Below the pieces are notes generated by a model. The model searched no databases and had not been told where the DNA came from. It saw only the letters and a list, made by a program, of their open reading frames with translations. A DNA stretch of 64,000 nucleotides from Salibacterium lacus (GTDB lineage: Bacteria; Bacillota; Bacilli; Bacillales; Marinococcaceae), in contig NZ_JBHUML010000003.1 of the NCBI RefSeq assembly GCF_042684865.1, positions 411,771 through 475,770 of the forward strand, written 5' to 3'. A program made the translations under genes and the position numbers. Positions within the stretch are counted from its first letter, which is position 1, and each line of letters begins with the position of its first letter. This document shows positions 25,118-34,737 of the stretch, piece after piece.

Positions 25118-27056
25118 TCAACTGATTTTCCGCAACTTAAAAAAGAATCTGAAAAACTATTATTTGTACGTATTTGCTTTAGTTTTCAGCGCCGGCCTTT
25201 ATTTTGCTTTTGTGACGCTGCAGTATACCCCAAGTATGGCGGACGCTCAAGGGGGAGTGAGAGGAACAGCTGCGGTGCGTGCCGCCTCCGTGCTGCTTGT
25301 CGCCATTGTAGCGGTTTTCCTTTGGTATGCCAACACACTGTTCATTAAAAGACGGAGTCAGGAAATTGGTTTATTTCAATTGGTCGGCATGACAAAAGGC
25401 CGGATCTTTCGGATTTTAAGTGCAGAAAATTTAATAATTTATTTTGGTTCATTAGTTATCGGAATAGTCGTCGGCTTTTCTATATCAAAACTGATCCTGC
25501 TCATCTTTTTCAAAGTGACAGGACTCGATGATGCGGTTGCGACCTTGTATTTTTCAAGTGAAGCTCTCCTTCAGACACTTCTTGTCTTCGGCGGCATTTA
25601 TCTTTTGATTATGGTAACGAACTACCTGTTCATTAAAAGACAAACCATTTTGGCTCTCTTCCAAACTACTTCAAAATCAGAAGAAAAAGTGAAGAATTTG
25701 TCTATCTGGGAAAAGGTTATGGGTATACTCGGTATCATTCTGATCGGAAGCGGGTACTACGTCTCTTCCATTCTCTTCAGCGGGAATCTGGGAACGATGA
25801 ACAGTCTATTCTTTGCTATGATTTTTATCCTGGCTTCTGTCATCATTGGTACCTACTTCATGTATAAAGGGTCCGTCAGTACTATTTCGAATGTAATCAG
25901 AAAAAAGAAAGATGGCTACTTGAATATCAATGACGTGCTTTCTCTCTCCTCTATTATGTTCCGGATGAAATCGAATGCTTTTCTGCTGACAATCATTACA
26001 ACAGTGTCTGCTTTAGCTATTGGTCTCTTATCGTTGAGCTACATTGCCTACTACTCAGCGGAAAAGCAGGCAGAGTCTTATTCGCCGGATGACTTTTCCT
26101 TTACAAATGAAGAGGACGCGGAGACCTTCACCCAGGCCTTGGAAAATGCCGGTATCAATTTTAGGACAGTCCAAATTCCTGTCATCCAGGTGAACGTCAA
26201 TATGGAGGATATTATGACCGCTGATATGGAAGGAATGAACTTCACTCCTTCTGATACGACTCTCTCGGTGATCAGTGAGACCGCTGTAGATAGAGTGGAC
26301 ATAGATGAAGGAGGGACCATGCTGTCTGGTTACAGTAACGCAATACAAAATTTCATTACTTTTAAAGAGGAAGGCGACCTGATCGTAAATAGCGGAGAAC
26401 AGCCCGTCACGCTTGAATACCTTGGCCTCCATGAAAATGCTGTTGTTTCAAACTACTTTACAGGCGGCGGTTTCCCGGCAGCTGTTGTCGATGATGCATT
26501 ATTCAACACGATTCAAGAGGAGAAAGATCCTGCTTTGAATAACGAGATTTCCAATCTCTACACAGGAATCGAACTCGACAGCCAAAGTCAAATCCAGGCG
26601 GCCAATGACATTTACCTGGAACAAGGCTCCGGAGAAGGGGAAAGTAACTCTCAATACCAGTCAGCGATGAACCAAAAACAAAACATGGGGACTATCATGT
26701 TTATCGTAGGCTTCCTTGGCCTGGCCTTTCTCATAACTTCAGGCTGCATCCTTTATTTCAAGCAGATGGATGAAAGTGAAGAAGAACAGCCGAACTATAC
26801 GATTCTGAGAAAACTCGGATTTACGGAGCGCGATCTACTTCGAGGCATTCAGGGCAAACAGATGTACAACTTCGGGATCCCGTTACTTATTGGGCTTGCC
26901 CATAGTTATTTTGCCGTCAAATCTGGATGGTTTTTATTTGGAACCGAGATTTGGACACCAATGCTGATTGTTATGGGATTGTATACGCTCCTGTACTCGA
27001 TCTTTTGCCTTCTTTCCGTGCTTTATTCTAAGAAAATCATTAAAGAAGCGCTTTGA
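25107..27056 (+). CDS. Bce-type ABC transporter permease
   Basis: A 649-residue permease of the BceB/PsdB class. Ten membrane helices are arranged as 1 + 3 + 2 + (large outside domain) + the last group: helices at about 15-35 and 55-75, FtsX-like segments around 105-135, 150-172, 205-225, 230-250 and 285-310, an extracellular domain of about 200 residues (approximately 315-525) that binds peptide antibiotics, and three final helices near 530-550, 585-610 and 615-635. It forms both the detoxifying transporter and the sensor that informs the kinase. A partial, decayed copy of its 3' end lies at 18171-18420. Confidence 0.92.
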   Translation: MSINQLIFRNLKKNLKNYYLYVFALVFSAGLYFAFVTLQYTPSMADAQGGVRGTAAVRAASVLLVAIVAVFLWYANTLFIKRRSQEIGLFQLVGMTKGRIFRILSAENLIIYFGSLVIGIVVGFSISKLILLIFFKVTGLDDAVATLYFSSEALLQTLLVFGGIYLLIMVTNYLFIKRQTILALFQTTSKSEEKVKNLSIWEKVMGILGIILIGSGYYVSSILFSGNLGTMNSLFFAMIFILASVIIGTYFMYKGSVSTISNVIRKKKDGYLNINDVLSLSSIMFRMKSNAFLLTIITTVSALAIGLLSLSYIAYYSAEKQAESYSPDDFSFTNEEDAETFTQALENAGINFRTVQIPVIQVNVNMEDIMTADMEGMNFTPSDTTLSVISETAVDRVDIDEGGTMLSGYSNAIQNFITFKEEGDLIVNSGEQPVTLEYLGLHENAVVSNYFTGGGFPAAVVDDALFNTIQEEKDPALNNEISNLYTGIELDSQSQIQAANDIYLEQGSGEGESNSQYQSAMNQKQNMGTIMFIVGFLGLAFLITSGCILYFKQMDESEEEQPNYTILRKLGFTERDLLRGIQGKQMYNFGIPLLIGLAHSYFAVKSGWFLFGTEIWTPMLIVMGLYTLLYSIFCLLSVLYSKKIIKEAL

Positions 27057-27085
27057 TAAACGTATTGATTGGAGCGTAAGAGGTA

Positions 27086-27130
27086 CAAAAAGAACGAAAC
27101 CAGAGGAACAGCTCTGGTTTCGTTCTTTTC
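27086..27130. terminator. Terminator of the Bce-type operon, also facing glmS
   Basis: Perfect stem AAAAGAACGAAACCAGAG / CTCTGGTTTCGTTCTTTT with a short loop and T-run 30 bases after the permease stop. It may also end the minus-strand glmS transcript. Confidence 0.9.
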
Positions 27131-27194
27131 TTTTCTGCTTTAGCTGAGATTTTCACTGTGGTGCTCCGGAATTTTTTGATTTGTTTCTACTAAT

Positions 27195-28997
27195 CTATTC
27201 GACTGTCACACTTTTTGCGAGATTTCTCGGTTTATCGACGTCGCAGCCTCTGTGCAGGGCAGCGTAGTAGGAAATGAGCTGCAACGGCACGACGGATACG
27301 AGCGGGCTGAGCAGTTCGTTGATGTTTGGCAGCACGATGGTGTCGCCTTCTTCTTTTGTTGCTTCAGTGCTGATGATGCAGGCGTTGGCGCCGCGGGCGA
27401 TCACTTCCTGGATGTTACCGCGGATGTTGGCGTTTACGTGCTGCTGGGTGGTGACGCCGACAACCGGTGTGCCGTCTTCAATCAGGGCGATGGTTCCGTG
27501 TTTCAGTTCACCGCCGGCAAAGCCCTCCGCCTGAATATAGGAGATTTCCTTCAGCTTCAGGGCTCCTTCCTGCACGACATGGTAATCCATGGCGCGCCCG
27601 ATGAAAAAGCAGTTCCGGGTACCGGACATATAGTCACGGGCCACCTGTTCCATACGGTCTTTCTGATCGCACAGTGTTTCCATCGCATTCGCAATCAGAC
27701 CAAGCTCGCTGATGGCGTTAAAATCTGAATTGATACCTTGCGCACGGGCGCCGTCCATCGCGAGGATGGAGAAGACCGCCATCTGGGCGGTATAAGCTTT
27801 TGTCGAAGCTACGGCAATCTCTGGACCGGCATACGTGTGCAGGGTGAAATCCGACTCCCGTGTGAGGGTGGAGCCCGGCACGTTTGTAATGGTCAGGGAC
27901 CGGCAGCCTTTTTCTTTCACATTGACGAGAACGCCGCGGCAGTCCGCGGTCTCTCCGCTTTGTGAAATAAAGATAAAGAGCGGGTTTTCCGACAACAGTG
28001 GTTCATTGTATAAGAACTCACTGGCAATATGAACTTCGGTCGGTTTTTCTGCGACTTTTTCCATCAGCTCTTTTCCGGCAAGACCGGCATGATAGCTGGT
28101 ACCAGCCGCAATCACGTAGAGACGGTCCGCATCGTTAAGGGCGGCACGGATATCCTGATCGAGTTTGATGTCGCCGTCTTTGTCCTGGTATTTCTGAATA
28201 ATATTCCGGATAACAAACGGCTGTTCATCAATCTCTTTCAGCATGAAATGGCTGTACGTCCCTTTTTCCGTGTCACTTTCGTCGATATCGGTGGTGAAGG
28301 TGCCGCGGTCCACATCGGTGCCATCGAGTTTCTTCACCTGGATGCTGTTCTGTTTCACGATGACAATCTCCTGATCCATGATCTCCATGAATTCTTTCGT
28401 CACATGGAGCATAGCCATCGCGTCAGATGCTACAACACTCGATTTTTCCCCCACTCCGACGAGAAGAGGACTTTTGTTTTTACCGACATAAATGGTTTCG
28501 TTATCTTCATTATCAATCAAGGCAATAGCATAAGAGCCGTGCAGAAGCGAGAGCGCCTGACGGAACGCTTCGTCAACCGTTTCTCCTCTGCCGGTAAATG
28601 ATTCGATAAGCTGCACAATGATTTCTGTGTCGGTCTCACTGGCCATCTCGACATCACTCAGATACTTGCGTTTGAGCTGCTGATAGTTTTCAATGACACC
28701 ATTGTGCACAAGCGTGAAACGACCGCTCAGGCTCTGATGGGGATGGGCATTGTCACGGCTCGGTGCACCATGGGTCGCCCAGCGGGTGTGACCGATGCCT
28801 GTCGTGCCTTTCCCCTCGCTGCCGACTGTTTCTTCCAGAGCGGCAATCCGTCCCTTTTCTTTATGCAGTTCCACGCCGTCATCATTTACAAGGGCTATCC
28901 CTGCGGAGTCGTAACCGCGGTATTCAAGCTTCTGCAGTCCCTTAATAAGAATATCTCTTGCCTGATCATTTCCGATATATCCTACGATTCCACACAT
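27195..28997 (-). CDS. glmS: Glutamine-fructose-6-phosphate aminotransferase
   Basis: The 600-residue GlmS makes glucosamine-6-phosphate from fructose-6-phosphate and glutamine, the first step to UDP-GlcNAc and the cell wall. The N-terminal glutaminase begins MCGIVGYIG with catalytic Cys2 and contains GIGHTRWATHG; two SIS sugar-isomerase domains follow (GTSYHAG near 300, SQSGETADC, EVASTKAYTAQ-like AVASTKAYTAQ), and the C-terminus is the conserved DKPRNLAKSVTVE. Expression should be controlled by the self-cleaving ribozyme in its leader (29080-29240). Confidence 0.98.
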   Translation of the reverse strand: MCGIVGYIGNDQARDILIKGLQKLEYRGYDSAGIALVNDDGVELHKEKGRIAALEETVGSEGKGTTGIGHTRWATHGAPSRDNAHPHQSLSGRFTLVHNGVIENYQQLKRKYLSDVEMASETDTEIIVQLIESFTGRGETVDEAFRQALSLLHGSYAIALIDNEDNETIYVGKNKSPLLVGVGEKSSVVASDAMAMLHVTKEFMEIMDQEIVIVKQNSIQVKKLDGTDVDRGTFTTDIDESDTEKGTYSHFMLKEIDEQPFVIRNIIQKYQDKDGDIKLDQDIRAALNDADRLYVIAAGTSYHAGLAGKELMEKVAEKPTEVHIASEFLYNEPLLSENPLFIFISQSGETADCRGVLVNVKEKGCRSLTITNVPGSTLTRESDFTLHTYAGPEIAVASTKAYTAQMAVFSILAMDGARAQGINSDFNAISELGLIANAMETLCDQKDRMEQVARDYMSGTRNCFFIGRAMDYHVVQEGALKLKEISYIQAEGFAGGELKHGTIALIEDGTPVVGVTTQQHVNANIRGNIQEVIARGANACIISTEATKEEGDTIVLPNINELLSPLVSVVPLQLISYYAALHRGCDVDKPRNLAKSVTVE

Positions 28998-29079
28998 ACT
29001 GTCATGACCTCCTGATCACGGGGCCATAGTATGCACGGGGCACACCCGGCCCCGCTCTTTATTGTTTTTTAGGTTAGGC

Positions 29080-29240
29080 CGTCATCATCCAGGCTGTTGG
29101 GTACAGAGTCGCCTCTGTGGTTTAAACCGGGATTTTCGGTTGTGACAGGCAACCGGGAGGCATCCGCCGATCCATCGATGAACCTCCTCCTCGTCAACTG
29201 TTCCGCTTCTCCGGCCGGGAACAGTCCGGGCGCTTGTATT
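29080..29240 (-). ncRNA. glmS ribozyme-riboswitch
   Basis: The leader of glmS carries the hallmarks of the glmS ribozyme on the minus strand: the cleavage-site region AAGCGCC (about 29236-29228), the conserved GTTGACGAGGAGGAGGTT core, ATCGA, then TCGGCGGATGCCTCCCGGTTG and a terminal stem ending near 29085. Such RNAs use glucosamine-6-phosphate as a cofactor to cut themselves and so shut off glmS. Boundaries are approximate. Confidence 0.92.
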
Positions 29241-29623
29241 ATGAAGTTGTGCCGTCCTCCTTTTCTTTTCGCTTAAAATCCGGGTAGAACTAACATCGTG
29301 CCGATTCTTTTTTGAATGCAGTGATTCTGCCTCTAAACATTTAACCCCTTATTCCGTGCTTTTTATGTTCATTTCAGGAGTGGGAGAACATCTATTTTGA
29401 GAAGCGCTGCTCTTCATCAAAAATAGCTTTTTTCCGAACAGCGGATTGGATGCCTCCCACCCTGTATGACGGCATCATAGAAAAGAAACAAAGCGGCAAA
29501 TGTCTTTTCCGGCAAACGGCATAACACTCAGAATCCCTTTCCCTTTTCTGCCGCATGTAAAAACCTGTTTCTCTGCCAGTATATGCTGCAGATAGCGGGA
29601 AAGTGCGGGAGGATACAGCTTTT
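29241..29623. other. glmM-glmS intergenic region upstream of the ribozyme
   Basis: No gene is seen. The stretch must contain the glmS promoter but no clear pair of boxes stands out. An imperfect hairpin CTATTTTGAGAAG / CTTCATCAAAAATAG with a following T-run lies at 29391-29434 on the + strand. Confidence 0.35.
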
Positions 29624-30976
29624 TTAAGCTTCTTCCTCCCGTCCCATGTACTGCTTGACTACATCGGCAACCTGCTGCACGTACTTGTCACACAGTTCCT
29701 TTGTCTCGGCTTCGGCCATGACGCGGACCAGCGATTCCGTTCCGGAAGGCCGCACAAGGATGCGGCCGTTTCCATCCATTTCATTTTCCACCCGGTCTAT
29801 GGCTTCACTTACATGCGGGTTGGTATGGATGTTCTCTTTGTTGACCACGGCTACGTTCACGAGCGTCTGCGGAAACTTCTCCATTTCGCCGGCCAGTTCT
29901 GAAAGCGGCTTGCCGGATGCTTTCATAATATCAACCAGCTGCAGCGCAGTCAGCATCCCATCGCCGGTCGTGACATGGTCAAGAAAGATGATATGACCGG
30001 ACTGCTCGCCGCCAAGGCTGTAGCCGCCTTCTCTCATTGCTTCCATGACATAACGATCGCCGACAGACGTCTTTTTCGTTTGAATGCCGATATCCTCAAG
30101 AGCCTTATACAGCCCCAGATTACTCATCACCGTCGTTACAACCGTGTTATCCGCGAGCGTCAACTCTTGTTTTAAGTACTTTGCGCAGATATACATAATT
30201 TTGTCGCCATCAACGATCTGACCTTTCTCATCCACCGCAATCAAACGGTCTGCATCGCCGTCAAAAGCGAGACCGACATCCGCACCTTTTTCTTTCACAA
30301 AGGAGACGAGTGTTTCAGGGTTCGTGGAACCAACATCCACATTGATATTCAAGCCGTTTGGATTGTTGCCGATGGTGGATATCTCCGCGTCCAGATCTGC
30401 AAACAAATGCGGACCGAGGGAAGAAGCGGATCCGTTGGCACAGTCAAGAGCGACATGGATACCGGAAAAGTCCTCATTGACAGTCTGCTTTAGAAACTGC
30501 AGATATTTCTGGCCGCCTTCAAAATAATCATTTACTACTCCAAGGTCTTCAGCAGTAGGGCGGGGCAGTTCACCGCCTGATTCCAACAACTCCTCAATAT
30601 CCTGTTCCTGTGCTTCTGTGAGCTTGAACCCATCCGGGCCGAAAAACTTAATCCCGTTATCTTCCACGGGGTTGTGAGAGGCGGAAATCATGATGCCTGT
30701 ATGGGCACTGACCGCTTTTGTTAAATAAGCAACACCAGGTGTGGAAATCACCCCGAGCCGCATGACTTCCACGCCGACAGAAAGAAGTCCCGCAACAAGA
30801 GCTCCTTCAAGCATCTCACCGGAAACCCGGGTATCCCGGCCGATCAAAGCTTTTGGATGTTCCGCTTCTTTCGTTAAATAATAACCGCCGCTGCGGCCAA
30901 GACGAAACGCAAGCTCCGGGGTGAGTTCCGTATTTGCAATACCTCGGACACCATCCGTGCCAAATATCTTACTCAT
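29624..30976 (-). CDS. glmM: Phosphoglucosamine mutase
   Basis: The 450-residue GlmM converts glucosamine-6-phosphate to glucosamine-1-phosphate using a phosphoserine. The active-site loop is MISASHNPVEDNGIK (Ser near residue 101), the metal loop is FDGDADR (about 241-247), the sugar loop GGEQSGHI (about 326) and the C-terminal phosphate loop RPSGTESLVRVM (about 407). It begins FGTDGVRG as in all relatives. It lies after cdaR with a 33-base gap, the conserved order in which c-di-AMP synthesis and amino-sugar supply are linked; CdaA and GlmM interact in related bacteria. Confidence 0.98.
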   Translation of the reverse strand: MSKIFGTDGVRGIANTELTPELAFRLGRSGGYYLTKEAEHPKALIGRDTRVSGEMLEGALVAGLLSVGVEVMRLGVISTPGVAYLTKAVSAHTGIMISASHNPVEDNGIKFFGPDGFKLTEAQEQDIEELLESGGELPRPTAEDLGVVNDYFEGGQKYLQFLKQTVNEDFSGIHVALDCANGSASSLGPHLFADLDAEISTIGNNPNGLNINVDVGSTNPETLVSFVKEKGADVGLAFDGDADRLIAVDEKGQIVDGDKIMYICAKYLKQELTLADNTVVTTVMSNLGLYKALEDIGIQTKKTSVGDRYVMEAMREGGYSLGGEQSGHIIFLDHVTTGDGMLTALQLVDIMKASGKPLSELAGEMEKFPQTLVNVAVVNKENIHTNPHVSEAIDRVENEMDGNGRILVRPSGTESLVRVMAEAETKELCDKYVQQVADVVKQYMGREEEA

Positions 30977-31009
30977 TGCATGATCTCTCCTTCATTTCCG
31001 TCTCTTCTC

Positions 31010-32281
31010 TTAGTTGTCTGCATTTGTGTCCTGATTGTTCTGAGACGATTCTTCCGACCATTCCAGTGTGATCTCTTCAACTCCCGGCTCTATCTGTACG
31101 TTAGGCGGACCTGACGGCTGAACAGAGATAACAGAAGGGCTTGATCCTCCTTCGCGGTTCTCCCAGTCAGCGGTGAGTGTCAGATCGCTCTCACTCAGAC
31201 CATCCAGAACAGAGGCCGCTCCGTATACGGTAACGTCGGAAGTGAGCTCGTCCGGCTGCGTTACCGTATATGAATACGAATCAGGCATATTCTCGATGGT
31301 AATAGGTACATTTTCCAGCGTACGTTCTTCTTCTTCTCCAACTTCCACTTCAACAGCAATGTTCTGCGGCTCCACCTGCTTCACGCTTTCCGGTGCCTCC
31401 AGAGGAATCTCCAGTGTTCCGCTTTCCTGAACCCGGCTTAAGTCAAGCACTGCTTCCAGTGTATTGATTTCTCCAATGACATCAGGAGGTCCGGATACAG
31501 AGACCCGCGTCGGTTCCATATTCAGAGAAACGATGCTGACATTATCAGGAAGGTCCCCCTCTCTGGAAAGGCTTATGGGAACTTCAGCTTCCGGGCTCTC
31601 CACCGGCACAGACACATTCACCATTTCCGGCGCCGTTGTCACATCCAGTTCATTGCCCTGCTCATCGTATACTGTTACCTGTGATTCATTTTCCAGCTTT
31701 TCCGATGCTCCGGCAGCGTCCACCGAAACAGCTACTCTGTCTATATTTTCATGTACGTCCTGCGGGGCCTGAATATTCACTTCCCCGGGAGATACTTCTG
31801 CTTTGCCGAGAGAATATCCTTCTTCTACTTCTGTTTCGTTATTGATATCCAGTTCCACGGGGTAAGAAACCGTCTCTTGTTCCTGCAGTTCTATGGCAGC
31901 TACGCGTGGTGTGATGGATACTTCCAGGTCAGCAGGAAAATTCCGCTGCTGCAGTCTGACGTTATGAGTACCCGCCCCACTATCCTCTAAATCAGCATAC
32001 ACTTCATAAGAGGGTCTCGACAATTGGAAAAGCATGATCGATGTCTGGGGGCCTGTCAGCTCTACACTCACCGTTTGCGGTGCATCGGTCACTTCATACT
32101 CTTCTTCATTATAGTATACTTCCACCTCAACATCCCGCACGGTGTAGGAGCCCTCCTCATCGTCCGGCAGTACACTGGGAGTGTTGCTGACATTATCCAT
32201 ATTCACCATCGCATACAACATCCCGGCCAGAAGAAGGGAAATGAACCGCACAAACCATTTGTTGTTAAACAGTTTATCCAT
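31010..32281 (-). CDS. cdaR: CdaR, YbbR-domain regulator of diadenylate cyclase
   Basis: A 423-residue membrane-anchored protein: one N-terminal helix (WFVRFISLLLAGMLYAMVNM, about residues 9-28) and an outside part of four YbbR beta-domains, each about 85 residues and carrying the patterns VEVYYNEEEY, YPVELDINNETEVEEGY, EVPISLSREGDLPD and NVPITIENMPDSY. CdaR binds and modulates the cyclase CdaA. Its ATG overlaps the cdaA stop by eight bases. The acidic linker at the end (EESSQNNQDTN) is not structured. The assignment rests on both domains and gene order. Confidence 0.93.
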   Translation of the reverse strand: MDKLFNNKWFVRFISLLLAGMLYAMVNMDNVSNTPSVLPDDEEGSYTVRDVEVEVYYNEEEYEVTDAPQTVSVELTGPQTSIMLFQLSRPSYEVYADLEDSGAGTHNVRLQQRNFPADLEVSITPRVAAIELQEQETVSYPVELDINNETEVEEGYSLGKAEVSPGEVNIQAPQDVHENIDRVAVSVDAAGASEKLENESQVTVYDEQGNELDVTTAPEMVNVSVPVESPEAEVPISLSREGDLPDNVSIVSLNMEPTRVSVSGPPDVIGEINTLEAVLDLSRVQESGTLEIPLEAPESVKQVEPQNIAVEVEVGEEEERTLENVPITIENMPDSYSYTVTQPDELTSDVTVYGAASVLDGLSESDLTLTADWENREGGSSPSVISVQPSGPPNVQIEPGVEEITLEWSEESSQNNQDTNADN

Positions 32282-33095
32282 GCTTTTTCCCTCCCCACTG
32301 CCACAAACTGGAGGTGTTCTTCACGTCCGCAATTAATTCTCTCTCCAGCATGGCACGAAGCGTTTCTTCATCAAGATCTCTGTGCAGATCTCCGTTTTTG
32401 GTTACTGAAATGCCGCCGGTTTCTTCTGAGACAGCGATAGTGAGACAATCGGTCACCTCACTGATGCCAAGCGCCGCGCGGTGCCTTGTGCCAAGTTCTT
32501 TGGAAATGAACGGGTTCTCCGACAGCGGCAGATAACAGGCTGCTGCTGATATTTCATTTCGTCTCATAATGACAGCCCCGTCATGAAGCGGAGTGTTTGG
32601 AATAAAGGTATTAATTAATAATTCCGACGTTACCGAAGCATTCATCGGAATGCCTGTTTCCACATAATCGTTCATCCCTGTTTCTTTTTCTATAGAAATC
32701 AAAGCACCGATACGGCGTTTTGCCATGTATTTCACAGATTTCATAATCGCTTCCACGGTTTTTAGATCGTTTTCTTCCTCCGGTGTTGCTGTTCTTCCGA
32801 AAATGCGTCCACGACCCAGCTGCTCCAGCGCCCGGCGCAATTCAGGCTGAAAGATAATGATAATAGCCAGCAGTCCGTATGTAACAGCCTGACCCATGAT
32901 CCACTGCAGTGTACGAAGCCCGAAAAAACTGCTCAAAAACCATACTGCGAGAATGACAGTAATTCCCTTCAGCAGCTGAACAGCCCTGGTCCCGCGGATT
33001 ACAGTGATTAATTTATATACTACGTAAGCCACAAGCGCAATATCCACAACCGCCCGCAGCAGACCTAGAAACTGAAAGTCTCCTCCTGTAAACAT
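32274..33095 (-). CDS. cdaA: Diadenylate cyclase CdaA
   Basis: A 273-residue membrane enzyme making c-di-AMP from two ATP. Three helices (about residues 10-28, 40-56 and 65-82) precede the DAC domain, which has the catalytic LHDGAVI (about residue 170) and GTRHRAALG (about 203-211) motifs. c-di-AMP controls potassium and osmolyte transport, so the enzyme is central to salt adaptation. Its own promoter region lies between it and the terminator behind rsiW. It heads the cdaA-cdaR-glmM unit. Confidence 0.97.
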   Translation of the reverse strand: MFTGGDFQFLGLLRAVVDIALVAYVVYKLITVIRGTRAVQLLKGITVILAVWFLSSFFGLRTLQWIMGQAVTYGLLAIIIIFQPELRRALEQLGRGRIFGRTATPEEENDLKTVEAIMKSVKYMAKRRIGALISIEKETGMNDYVETGIPMNASVTSELLINTFIPNTPLHDGAVIMRRNEISAAACYLPLSENPFISKELGTRHRAALGISEVTDCLTIAVSEETGGISVTKNGDLHRDLDEETLRAMLERELIADVKNTSSLWQWGGKKHG

Positions 33096-33233
33096 CTCGC
33101 TTCCTCCAATTAAGTCTGGCCAGAAAAAGAAAACAACGCTCTCATTATATCATATTTTCTGCTTCTGTTTGATAATGAACACAGACTTGTTTTCATTATT
33201 TTTTATTCTGTTATGGGATGTTCCCTTTATAAT

Positions 33234-33273
33234 AAAAAAGGGCATCCGGTACGTTAGTCGCCGGAATACCCGT
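33234..33273 (-). terminator. Terminator behind rsiW
   Basis: On the minus strand GGGTATTCCGG, an 11-base loop and CCGGATGCCC are followed by six T. It separates sigW-rsiW from cdaA. Confidence 0.75.
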
Positions 33274-33317
33274 CTTGTTTCACGTATAAGTGTGTAAAAA
33301 TGTGAAAAGAAATAAAT

Positions 33318-33953
33318 CTAGTCTTTGCTTTCCCCGCCGGACGGGAAGACATCTCCTGCTATTTGTTTCGTGTGGTACCAGATCCATTCCAGCACCTGGT
33401 CCACTTCTTCTATATCTCCTGCCACGTCACCGGCCGATGCGAGATACTTCTCTCCGTTGATCACGGTCAGGCTTCCTGTGATTTCTCCTTCTACTTCAAC
33501 TTTGGCATTGCGAACCATCAGGTCTCCTTCCACCGTCTCTCCTTCGGGAATGGTGACCGTGCCGGCGTCTTCGTCGATCATTACGTTCCGGCTTCCCTGA
33601 ACGGAAATATCCCCCCCGGCCTGTTCGTTCCATACCGAAAAGAGACTCGAGACCATCAATACGATAAACAGCGACGCTGCCACAAAGAACGGGTGCTGTC
33701 TTGACCATTTTTTCCACGTCACCCGTTTTTTCTGGTTCGGAAGACTGTTCATCACACTTTCTGTAAATCCGTCCGGAGCCGATATATGGGAGGAACTCTG
33801 CACAAGCATCACTGCTTTTTTCAACTCGCGGCAGCGGGCCGCGCAGTCTTCACACGTCTCCATATGTTCAAACAGCTCTGAACGTTCTTCCTGGTTGATG
33901 CCTGCATCCAGGTATTTATCCAGCAGAATTTCATATCGGTTTTCGCAGCTCAT
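33318..33953 (-). CDS. rsiW: Anti-sigma-W factor RsiW
   Basis: A 211-residue single-pass membrane protein that holds SigW inactive until proteolysis. The zinc-containing anti-sigma domain motif is HMETCEDCAARC (His30, Cys34, Cys37), one helix lies at about 82-104 (HPFFVAASLFIVLMVSS), and the outside part is unusual in containing a bactofilin-like beta segment (GETVEGDLMVRNAKVEVEGEITGSL) near 140-170 instead of only the short RsiW tail. The preferred ATG (33953) lies 6 bases after GGAGGA, with another ATG two codons earlier. It is co-transcribed with sigW. Confidence 0.87.
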   Translation of the reverse strand: MSCENRYEILLDKYLDAGINQEERSELFEHMETCEDCAARCRELKKAVMLVQSSSHISAPDGFTESVMNSLPNQKKRVTWKKWSRQHPFFVAASLFIVLMVSSLFSVWNEQAGGDISVQGSRNVMIDEDAGTVTIPEGETVEGDLMVRNAKVEVEGEITGSLTVINGEKYLASAGDVAGDIEEVDQVLEWIWYHTKQIAGDVFPSGGESKD

Positions 33954-33969
33954 AGTCATTCCTCCCTCC

Positions 33970-34536
33970 TCACGCATGGCCCAGCCTCTTGCGCAAGGCT
34001 TCCCGGCCGCGGTGAATATGAGTTTTCACCGTGTTTTCCGGCAGATCGAGCACATCGCTGATTTCTGTGATGGACAAATCTTCTATGTAACGCAGTATAA
34101 CAGCAGCCCTGTATTTTTCCGGAAGAAGGGCTATTTCCTGCTGCACCCATTCCTGCAGCTCCAGCGTAACCACTTGGTCTTCCGGCAGATTCTGTGAAGC
34201 GGCCAGTTGCGAATAGCCGGTTAATCCATCCGTTCCCTGAATCTCAGCATCCAGAGAATAATCAGGTTTTTTCTTCCGAATCCGGTCAATGCACAGGTTC
34301 GTCGTGATACGAAACAGCCAAGTCGAGAACTTCCGGGTTTCATCATAGCTCTCCATATTGGCATATGCCCGTAAAAACGCCTCTTGAGCCATATCCTGTG
34401 CCTCATATCCATTCCCGGTCATCCGGTAGGCAATCTGGTACACCTTATCTTTATATAAGTCTACCAGTTCAGCAAAAGCATCCTGATCTCCTTCTTTTTT
34501 TATCTCTTTTATCAGTCGTTTCACTACCGCATCCAT
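33970..34536 (-). CDS. sigW: ECF sigma factor SigW
   Basis: A 188-residue extracytoplasmic-function sigma factor. Region 2 contains QIAYRMTGNGYEAQDMAQEAFLRAYAN and FSTWLFRITTNLCIDRIRKKK; region 4 has LPEKYRAAVILRYIEDLSITEISDVLDLPENTVKTHIHRGREALR. It directs genes against envelope-active antibiotics and alkaline shock. GGAGG lies 8 bases before the ATG at 34536; the frame also has a GTG at 34551. Its promoter matches the SigW consensus, so it activates its own synthesis. Confidence 0.95.
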   Translation of the reverse strand: MDAVVKRLIKEIKKEGDQDAFAELVDLYKDKVYQIAYRMTGNGYEAQDMAQEAFLRAYANMESYDETRKFSTWLFRITTNLCIDRIRKKKPDYSLDAEIQGTDGLTGYSQLAASQNLPEDQVVTLELQEWVQQEIALLPEKYRAAVILRYIEDLSITEISDVLDLPENTVKTHIHRGREALRKRLGHA

Positions 34537-34575
34537 GTTCTCGACCTCCACCCATTTTCTCAGGGTATCTTCCTT

Positions 34576-34601
34576 TACGTATCACAGCGTTTTTCGTTTC
34601 A
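34576..34601 (-). promoter_or_regulatory. SigW autoregulatory promoter
   Basis: On the minus strand TGAAAC (34601-34596) and CGTA (34579-34576) are separated by exactly 16 bases, the SigW consensus. It lies about 40 bases before the sigW start. Confidence 0.88.
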
Positions 34602-34737
34602 GACGATACGATTGTATCACGTTTTAGAAGGAAAGGTATAAAAATGACATTTTTGTGAAAAGATATGTTTCCTTGTTTTCAATACAATGGAAATAAGCGA
34701 TAATATACAGGATACTCTGAAATGAGGGGTGACCATC

